Positions 21,855 through 27,661 of a stretch of DNA of 27,661 nucleotides are shown piece by piece. Below the pieces are notes generated by a model. That model saw only the letters and a list, made by a program, of their open reading frames with translations, was not told the origin of the DNA and did no database searches. How positions within the stretch are numbered: position 1 is the stretch's first letter; each line of letters opens with the position of its first letter. Origin of the DNA: an uncultured Clostridia bacterium (GTDB taxonomy: Bacteria; Bacillota; Clostridia; Oscillospirales; Ruminococcaceae); the NCBI GenBank assembly GCA_947625455.1, contig CANQOJ010000009.1, positions 1-27,661 on the forward strand. The letters run 5' to 3'. The translations under genes were made by a program, and so were the position numbers.

Positions 21855-22709
21855 GAACTCCAACGCCTCTCCGCCCGAAAAGTAGAGTATTCTGTCTCCG
21901 AGGATTTCGTCCATTGTATCAAATCCCTTAAATCCAGTACAATGCGAAGCGTAGACTTTTTCCGCGCCCGAAAGTTTCAATGCCCTAGCGGACTGCGTTA
22001 CATATTCCGCAGAACAGTTCAAAGTCTTTGAATTGCTTCCCGAAAAATGGAAACCGCCTATGACTGCGAGAATGGGTATTCCCATATATCTGCGCGATAT
22101 GGTTTCGAGAATGTTTTCCGCACCGCAGTGAAAACACCCGCCGACAAGTACTAAACCATCCGCTTTTCGTTTTTTCGGGAATATGACAGCAAAACTCTCG
22201 TCTGAAAAATCAAAAGGCACGGGCTTTTTGCTGTTTTCATCGGCAACAAAATACGAACGGTCGGGATTTTGAGCTTTTCGGTCAAAGTCCTCACAGCTAG
22301 TGAGATAAAATCCCTCGCATACCTCCGAAAAGTTGTTGAATGCAATTATGTTGTTCGCGTACTTTCTGAAAAAGCCGTTGTCAAGACCTACTGACGTCCT
22401 GAACAAACCGCTTTTTTTGAACACATTTTTCTTTGCGCCCGCGCGGATATAAATTTCAGCCTTGGGATTTAAGCGCATAATATGTTCAATGCCGCCGACA
22501 TGCGGTAAGTGGTTGTGCGTTAAGATGACTGCGGAAATCTCGTTTATCGGCAGCCGCATACGCTTTGCATTTTCAACGGCATTCCCCGAAAGACCTGCGT
22601 CAATTATATAGTTCTTCCCGTTATACTCCACAAAATATGACAACCCGTCCTCAAAAAACAGCTTTTCATTTGAGGAGGTATTTTCTATCAGACAAATTAT
22701 TTTCATCAT
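21852..22709 (-). CDS. MBL-fold metallohydrolase-like protein with altered metal motif
   Basis: A 285-residue protein of the MBL family that includes methanopterin-pathway-like synthases (MJ0301 type), judged from SYFVEYNGKNYIIDAGLSGN at the start, LVLVGGCFHCGAENILE in the centre and IGGFHFSG, ASHCTG near the end. The metal signature HxHxDH reads HNHLPH: the aspartate of the second metal site is proline, so a two-metal centre may not form. The other usual histidines are present. Translation starts at ATG in an ATGA overlap with the upstream regulator gene, so the two are coupled. It is cytoplasmic with unknown substrate. Its stop codon lies inside a CTAG repeat. Confidence 0.85.
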   Translation of the reverse strand: MMKIICLIENTSSNEKLFFEDGLSYFVEYNGKNYIIDAGLSGNAVENAKRMRLPINEISAVILTHNHLPHVGGIEHIMRLNPKAEIYIRAGAKKNVFKKSGLFRTSVGLDNGFFRKYANNIIAFNNFSEVCEGFYLTSCEDFDRKAQNPDRSYFVADENSKKPVPFDFSDESFAVIFPKKRKADGLVLVGGCFHCGAENILETISRRYMGIPILAVIGGFHFSGSNSKTLNCSAEYVTQSARALKLSGAEKVYASHCTGFKGFDTMDEILGDRILYFSGGEALEF

Positions 22710-23086
22710 TCTATCCCGTTTTTCTCAATGTATGCCTTTATCGCCGAAAAGCTTTCCGCCGTAAGACAATGTTCCATTCTGCAGGCGTCCTCTTCCGCAA
22801 CGTCCTTTGCAACGCCCATTGACGTAAGCCACTTTGTAAACAGCAAATGCCTTTCGTAGACCTTTTCCGCAATTTCAAGACCTTGCTTTGTAAGCGTTAT
22901 ATACCCGTTTTTGTCTACCTCGATGCAACCCTCTGTCCGCAGATTTTTCATGGCGACGCTCACAGACGGCTTTGTAAACTCCATTTCCGCGGCAATATCT
23001 ACCGACCTGACGTTGCCTAATCTGTTTCTTAAAATCAAAATTGTTTCAAGATAGTTTTCCTTTGATTCCAAAATTCTGTCTTTCAT
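22706..23086 (-). CDS. DtxR/MntR-family metal-dependent transcriptional regulator
   Basis: A 126-residue protein with an N-terminal winged helix-turn-helix (about 5-70, with SVDIAAEMEFTKPSVSVAMK as the recognition unit) and a short dimerisation/metal domain. There is no SH3-like C-terminal domain, so it is of the short MntR-like class. Candidate ligands are E14, H80, C102, E105 and H106 (EEDACRMEH). The cysteine at 102 matches the iron-type site of DtxR rather than the glutamate of MntR, so iron sensing is possible. It is followed with a 4-nt overlap by the MBL gene and preceded by the M14-type hydrolase gene 11 nt away. Its targets are not evident; no operator was identified. Confidence 0.9.
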   Translation of the reverse strand: MKDRILESKENYLETILILRNRLGNVRSVDIAAEMEFTKPSVSVAMKNLRTEGCIEVDKNGYITLTKQGLEIAEKVYERHLLFTKWLTSMGVAKDVAEEDACRMEHCLTAESFSAIKAYIEKNGIE

Positions 23087-23097
23087 AGCAAATTCCT

Positions 23098-24042
23098 TTA
23101 AAACTGATTATTGTCCAAATCCAGCATTCTTGCAATAACGCTTCCCTCGTATACTATCGGGTATTCCCTGAGCGAAAACACAACTCCGCTGACGGGCGCG
23201 GTAATCACCTGAACTCTCGTGCCTGTTATGGGGGTTACTATCTCCCCTATCTCGCTGCCCTTTTCGAGCCACATATTATGTTCGGCAGTCGGAACAAATA
23301 TCCCGCTTCCTACCGAATGAACGACATATACCGAATTGTCCTTTGCCACCACGGGATTTGATATGCCGTCCTCTTCGTCAGACCATATGCCAAGATAGTT
23401 CATAATATTGAATATACCGTGCAGCAACTGCTCGCAGTATTCAATATCAATCCTGCCCCCTACTCCCATTTCAACCGCAAGAGTAGGCACTCCCGCTTCT
23501 ATAAGCGCTTCAGCTAAAGAACCGCCTCCTACCGCTCCGCTTTCGTGAAGCCATATAAGGTCGGTGTTCAGCTTTCTCGCATATTTCATTAGACTGTCGC
23601 TGTTTTTCGGGGCAATCCTCACCTGCGGTATTTCTCTTATGAACATATTGCTTGCGTGCAGGTCAATGCAGATGTCCGCGCCCTTTATATCCTCAACTAC
23701 CCTTTTTCCGATGTTCTCGGAATTTGAACCCAGATCCTCGCCTGCTGAAAAAAGCTTGTTCATGTCTAATCCCGACGTAGGCACAGCCCTGCTTACGCTT
23801 TCCATGCCCAAAGGATTTATTGCGGGATAGATATCGACCTTGCCTTTGAGATACTGCATTTTTTCGGTTATAGTCTTGACAAGCTTATAGCAGATATACT
23901 GCCCCTCAAGTTCGTCGCCGTGTATTCCCGTGACAATGGCAATTCTCTTGTCGGTTTGCGGATTGACGGCGCAAAGAGAGTTTTTCTTTACGGCAAGTTC
24001 TTCGTCAACATTCAGTTTAAGCGTTACTATGTTTTCAATCAT
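23098..24042 (-). CDS. Succinylglutamate desuccinylase/aspartoacylase-type zinc hydrolase (M14-like)
   Basis: A 314-residue protein. The ATG at 24042 is chosen because GGGGTGG lies just before it; an in-frame GTG 9 nt upstream has no good site. The zinc ligands are seen in GIHGDELEG (H41, E44) and DLHAS (H129), and VEMGVGG at about 190 is a candidate for the catalytic glutamate. NPLGM fits the substrate-binding turn. The C-terminal 90 residues form a beta-rich domain (SGIFVPTAEHNMWLEKGSEI) as in AstE/AspA relatives. The fold cleaves an amide between an acyl group and an amino acid or related small molecule; the substrate is not known. It lies between the ABC permease gene and the DtxR-type gene on the same strand. 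Confidence 0.88.
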   Translation of the reverse strand: MIENIVTLKLNVDEELAVKKNSLCAVNPQTDKRIAIVTGIHGDELEGQYICYKLVKTITEKMQYLKGKVDIYPAINPLGMESVSRAVPTSGLDMNKLFSAGEDLGSNSENIGKRVVEDIKGADICIDLHASNMFIREIPQVRIAPKNSDSLMKYARKLNTDLIWLHESGAVGGGSLAEALIEAGVPTLAVEMGVGGRIDIEYCEQLLHGIFNIMNYLGIWSDEEDGISNPVVAKDNSVYVVHSVGSGIFVPTAEHNMWLEKGSEIGEIVTPITGTRVQVITAPVSGVVFSLREYPIVYEGSVIARMLDLDNNQF

Positions 24043-24065
24043 AAAAACCACCCCAAACGTTTATA

Positions 24066-24103
24066 GGCTGTATAAAATGTCATTTTCAGACTGTCTGACG
24101 TTT
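24066..24103. repeat. Probable stub of the 107-nt hairpin element
   Basis: ggctgtataaaatgtcattt followed by tcagactgtctgacgttt matches both flanks of copy 1 (ctgtataaaagccatatttc on the left, ctgacgttt on the right). About 100 nt of the hairpin are missing. What remains of the stem is cagac-t-gtctg. It fills the 59-nt gap between the permease stop and the hydrolase start. Confidence 0.55.
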
Positions 24104-27100
24104 ATTCAACAGATTTCAGTGATTCAACCATGCTAATCCTCTTCAAAGTTCTTGTCATAATAAGATTTACAATAAGCGAAAAACCTATCGTAACCAGAAA
24201 CGCCCACAGATATGAAAGCGGGTGTATCTCTCGCCCAAACATAATTTCGTCTATCTCCGCGGTATTTATAACGAACATGCAAAGTTCATACCCCAGCGCA
24301 AGTCCAACTGCTCCGCCCATAATCGAAAGCACGATATTCTCGCGGAATACATAACTTGAAACCTCAATGTCATAAAATCCCAGAACTTTCAAGGTCGCTA
24401 TCTCGCGTATTCTCTCCGTAATGTTGACGTTTGACAGATTGTACAACACCACCAGCGCCAGCGCACCCGCCGAAACTATAAGCACTATCGTCACCAAGTC
24501 CATAATCGACAGCGTTTCCTTTATTGATGAAAGCGAAGTTGCATTCATCATAACCGCAAGGACATTTTCGTTTTTAAGCATTGTTTCGCTGAACTCGTCG
24601 ATTTTCTCGCTGTCCTCTCCCGTAATGCCGTTGTCAAAATAAATAAGGTTGTATTTCGGCGTTTCGCCGAATAACTGTTCATACTGCTGCTCGCTTATGT
24701 AGAGATAGTGGCTTGTATATTGCTCGGTAATTCCCGAAATTTTTACCTTTTCGCTCTTTCCCTTGTCAATAGACAGCGTTATTTCATCTCCGACCTTTGC
24801 GCCCAACAGCTTTGCGGCTTTCTCGGTTATGACCGCTCCGTCTTTTATATGTACCTTATCGCCCGAAATGCGCTCGTGAATGTCCACAAAGCTCTCAAAT
24901 ATCTCCGTGTCCTCAACTGCCGTTATGTAGCATTGAAGCGTGTTATCGCCGAATTTTGTTTCATACTGCTTAAGCAATGCCCTTGTGTAATTTGTATCCT
25001 GATTATATTCGAGCATATCGTCATAAATGCTCTTTATGTCCGAAGTTTCCTCATCAAAGGCTATATAACCGCTGTATTTATAGATGTCTTTATACTGCAG
25101 GTCAACAATATCCGAAATCGAATCTTTCAGTCCAAATCCCGTAAGCGACAGCGCCGTACAGCCCGCTATTCCGACAACCGTCATAAACATTCTTCTCTTA
25201 TAGCGGAAAAGGTTTCTTCCGCTTATCTTTGCGAAAAAGTTCATTTTGTTCCAGATAAACGGGATTTTTTCAAGAAGTATCCGCTTACCCGCTTTAGGCG
25301 CTTTCGGTCGCATAAGCGACGCAGGCGTTTCTTCAAGCGCCTTTCGGCAGCTGAAATACACCGTTATCGCTATAGCAAGCGTCATTGAGCCTACCGACAG
25401 GATTATGTTGTCGGGTGCGTACAGAAAAGTGAAGTCGGTTATATTGTACATCATGGAATATGCGTACATAATCACCCACGGGAAAAGCACACAGCCTCCC
25501 GCCGCGCCGATAATTCCGCCTAACAATGCCCCTAAAACAGCGTAAATCATATAATGTCTGACGATTGAAGCGTTTGAATATCCTATAGCTTTCAAAGTGC
25601 CTATCTGCGTGCGCTGTTCTTCAACCATTCTCGACATTGTAGTAAGGCAGACAAGCCCCGCTACAAGCAGGAAGAATATCGGGAAAATTGTGGATATTTT
25701 GTTTATTCTCTCGGAGTTTGACTCGTACTCGGAATATCCTACGTTATCATCACGGTTGAACAAATACCATTCCGCTTCGCCCGCGTCGGCAATTTCCTGC
25801 TTTGCGTCGGCTATCTCCTTTTCCGCGTCGGCTATTTTCTCCTCAAATTCCTTTACGCCGTCCTCGTATTCTTTAAGACCGTCCTCATACTCTTTTTTTG
25901 CGTCCTCAATTTTCTTTACGCCGTCCTCGTAGTCCTTGACGCCCTGTTCATACTCGGCTTTTTTCTCCGAAAATTCCGCATAGCCGTCATTGTACTGCTT
26001 TTCCGCGTCGGCAATTTTTGCGGCGTTTGCGTTATATTCATCTAAACCCTCTTTGTAGAGAGCAAAATTCTCGTCTATCTGCTTTTGCGCGTCATTCAGC
26101 GCATTCTCGCCGTCCGTCAAGGTTTTTTCCTGTTCGGAAATCTGCGCCGTTCCCGCGTCAAGCTGTATTTTGCTGTCGGAAAGAACTTTCTTTGCGGCTT
26201 CAAGCTGCGCTCTTTGCTGTGCCATAGCCTCTTTGCCGTACATTTGTTCGGCTAAAGCAAGCTGTTGTTCCTGCAAGTTCAGCTGTTCAACTGCAGAATT
26301 ATACTGTTCGTATTTTTCATTTAACTCGGCTTTTGCCGTATTGAGCGCGGTTTTTCCTGCTTCAAGCTGTTCGCGCTGTTCATCTATTTCAGCCTGCGCG
26401 CTGTCAAGCTGTTCTTTGCTTTCATCAAGGGTTTTCTTGCCGTCCTGAAGCTGTTTTTTCCCATCGTCAAGTTCTTTCTTTGCGTCAGCTAACTCCTTTT
26501 CCGCGTCCGCAAGCTGAATTTGCCCGTCGTCAAGTTCTTTCTTCGCGTCAGCAAGTTCCTTTTCGCCGTCCTCTATCTCCTTTTTCCCGTCCTCAAGCTT
26601 TGCCTTTGCGTCGTCAAGTTCTTTTTGACCGTCAGCTTTCGCGTCGGCAAGTTCTTTTTCGCCGTCTGCAAGTTCCTGTTTTGCGTCACCAAGAACTTCT
26701 TCCGTCCTTATTTCGCTTTGCGTAATCCCTAAAGCTTCAATCTTATCCGTCAGTTCATCACGAAAATCATCATATTCGTCCGAATAGCTTTTCATTGACT
26801 TAAGCTTATCGGATTTTATATAAATCTCCGTGTAAACGTCCTGTGTAAAATCCTTTTCGTCAACTATCAAAAACGCATCAATTGAACCGTCGCCGATATT
26901 TGTGCTTCCTCTTTGAGTTTTAGAAATAAACATCGGCGTGTTGTACAATCCGACAACGGTATATTCTGTCCTTGACAGCGGAAATTCCTCCGCGTCCGTC
27001 AAATCTTCGAGAGTTATCTTTTCGCCTATGTCCGCAATTCCCTCTTTTATGAAATTACAGCTTATAAGGCACTCACCCTCGTTTTCAATATTCCGTCCCG

Positions 27101-27458
27101 AAATTATGTCTATCTTGTTTATATCGCCGTCCTGCGCAGAGTAAACTCTTGTCAGATACTCGTTTTCTCCTTTATGAAGCGACAGGTCGGTATATTTTGA
27201 CGTGTAAACTCCCGTTACGCCGTCAATTTCCGACAATGCCTCTACGTCGTTATCGGTAAGTCCGAAAGTTGACATAACTCTTAAATCGAACAAGTCAACG
27301 CTGTCGTACAAATTGTCAGCCGAGGTTTTCATATCCTCGCAGGTTGCCCTTACGCCGCTGAAAAATCCAACGCCTATCGCGCAGATAAGCAGAATTGACA
27401 TAAAACGGTTTCTGGTTTTCGAGATTTCCCGAAATGTGTTCTTATTGAATGCTTTCAA
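24102..27458 (-). CDS. FtsX-type ABC transporter permease with long coiled-coil domain
   Basis: A 1118-residue membrane protein starting at TTG (27458-27456), with AGGGTGA at correct spacing and no ATG available in frame. Transmembrane helix 1 is at about 20-37, followed by an extracellular MacB-like part. Residues about 255-562 are an uninterrupted series of heptads of the type KELADAK. An FtsX domain with three helices follows (about 590-705), then a helix near 757-775, a second extracellular part and a C-terminal FtsX domain with three helices. The organisation is that of type VII (MacB/FtsX-class) permeases, which work mechanically on periplasmic or envelope substrates. The partial ATPase gene lies 25 nt upstream on the same strand. 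Export of lipids, peptides or proteins is possible; the substrate is not indicated. Confidence 0.92.
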   Translation of the reverse strand: MKAFNKNTFREISKTRNRFMSILLICAIGVGFFSGVRATCEDMKTSADNLYDSVDLFDLRVMSTFGLTDNDVEALSEIDGVTGVYTSKYTDLSLHKGENEYLTRVYSAQDGDINKIDIISGRNIENEGECLISCNFIKEGIADIGEKITLEDLTDAEEFPLSRTEYTVVGLYNTPMFISKTQRGSTNIGDGSIDAFLIVDEKDFTQDVYTEIYIKSDKLKSMKSYSDEYDDFRDELTDKIEALGITQSEIRTEEVLGDAKQELADGEKELADAKADGQKELDDAKAKLEDGKKEIEDGEKELADAKKELDDGQIQLADAEKELADAKKELDDGKKQLQDGKKTLDESKEQLDSAQAEIDEQREQLEAGKTALNTAKAELNEKYEQYNSAVEQLNLQEQQLALAEQMYGKEAMAQQRAQLEAAKKVLSDSKIQLDAGTAQISEQEKTLTDGENALNDAQKQIDENFALYKEGLDEYNANAAKIADAEKQYNDGYAEFSEKKAEYEQGVKDYEDGVKKIEDAKKEYEDGLKEYEDGVKEFEEKIADAEKEIADAKQEIADAGEAEWYLFNRDDNVGYSEYESNSERINKISTIFPIFFLLVAGLVCLTTMSRMVEEQRTQIGTLKAIGYSNASIVRHYMIYAVLGALLGGIIGAAGGCVLFPWVIMYAYSMMYNITDFTFLYAPDNIILSVGSMTLAIAITVYFSCRKALEETPASLMRPKAPKAGKRILLEKIPFIWNKMNFFAKISGRNLFRYKRRMFMTVVGIAGCTALSLTGFGLKDSISDIVDLQYKDIYKYSGYIAFDEETSDIKSIYDDMLEYNQDTNYTRALLKQYETKFGDNTLQCYITAVEDTEIFESFVDIHERISGDKVHIKDGAVITEKAAKLLGAKVGDEITLSIDKGKSEKVKISGITEQYTSHYLYISEQQYEQLFGETPKYNLIYFDNGITGEDSEKIDEFSETMLKNENVLAVMMNATSLSSIKETLSIMDLVTIVLIVSAGALALVVLYNLSNVNITERIREIATLKVLGFYDIEVSSYVFRENIVLSIMGGAVGLALGYELCMFVINTAEIDEIMFGREIHPLSYLWAFLVTIGFSLIVNLIMTRTLKRISMVESLKSVE
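25764..26687 (-). repeat. Heptad-repeat coding region of the permease
   Basis: About 308 codons encode heptads with the pattern x-E/Q-L-x-D-A/G-K, especially regular at residues 258-380 (KELADAK, KELDDGK, KQLQDGK, KTLDESK). The DNA repeats short units such as tttctttgcgtc and aagttctttt, so the region could vary in length by slippage or recombination. Confidence 0.8.
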
Positions 27459-27483
27459 ATCATCACCCTATCAAGCAAGCAGT

Positions 27484-27661
27484 TTACCACTCTATTTCCT
27501 CTACCGGCGTAGGTTTTTCATTAAGCTGAATATTGTCAACCCTGCTGTTTTTTATCTTTATCACCCTGTCAGCCATAGGGGTAATGGCGGTGTTGTGGGT
27601 TACCAGAATTACCGTCATCTTATCGTTTCTGCAAGTGTCCTGGAGAAGCTTTAAAATCATT
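27484..27661 (-). CDS. ABC transporter ATPase, C-terminal part (cut by window end)
   Basis: The last 59 codons, ending in TAA (27486-27484). Visible are LKLLQDTCRNDKMTVILVTH, which contains the H-loop histidine, then ITPMADRVIKIKNSRV, typical of the end of MacB/LolD-class ATPases that pair with FtsX-type permeases. Walker A, signature and Walker B lie outside the window. Gene order (ATPase then permease, 25 nt apart, same strand) makes it the energising subunit of the large permease. Confidence 0.9.
   Translation of the reverse strand, partial: MILKLLQDTCRNDKMTVILVTHNTAITPMADRVIKIKNSRVDNIQLNEKPTPVEEIEW

Noticed and set aside
24708..26725. Several plus-strand reading frames of 69-226 codons opposite the ABC permease
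   Set aside because: They are antisense shadows caused by the repetitive heptad codons and codon bias; they have no ribosome binding sites or recognisable domains.

Overview
The window reads as chromosomal DNA of a low-to-mid GC anaerobic Firmicute, most likely a gut Clostridia of the Ruminococcaceae/Oscillospiraceae type (for example [Eubacterium] siraeum-like). The basis is a clostridial 2[4Fe-4S] ferredoxin, the DarA-HolB-RicT gene order of Firmicutes, a small Cys-rich protein family known mainly from Clostridia, and strong SigA-type promoters (TTGAAA/TTGACA, 17-nt spacer, TATAAT). The taxon is an inference. No phage, insertion-sequence transposase or CRISPR array was seen.

Layout. 1-3708 (+): the end of a membrane protein, a secreted membrane-anchored PIG-L deacetylase, ychF and a NERD-domain membrane protein. 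4021-6742 (-): an unrecognised basic protein and a membrane GGDEF/EAL protein. 6961-9514 (+): a GH13 glucosidase and dprA. 9586-9756 (-): ferredoxin. 10115-15841 (+): a probable seven-gene operon of darA, holB, ricT, two GT4-type glycosyltransferases (the second lacking its catalytic core), a MATE exporter and a small Cys-rich protein. 16311-21731 (+): glgP, a DIP1984-family gene followed by a tRNA-like structured RNA, a second GH13 enzyme and a two-helix membrane protein. 21852-27661 (-): an MBL-fold protein coupled to a DtxR-type regulator, an M14-type zinc hydrolase, and an FtsX-type ABC permease with a very long coiled coil, ending in its ATPase (cut by the window end).

Two themes stand out. 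First, intracellular alpha-glucan breakdown: two cytoplasmic GH13 enzymes plus glycogen phosphorylase, as separate units. Second, the intergenic gaps are loaded with palindromic repeats of at least three families: (i) a 107-nt double-stem hairpin present twice with compensatory base changes, plus a probable internally deleted stub; (ii) a long palindrome built of a CAGT-rich outer arm, a gattgtttt stem and a gcgtaaacc terminator-like core; (iii) CTAG-rich modules that abut, and in two cases provide, the stop codons of minus-strand genes.

The best candidates for something undescribed are the tRNA-like RNA downstream of the DIP1984 gene (19251-19418), the covarying 107-nt hairpin family, and the glycosyltransferase with a clean in-frame loss of its donor-binding core. 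All functional statements rest on motif recognition by eye; no search or folding program was run.
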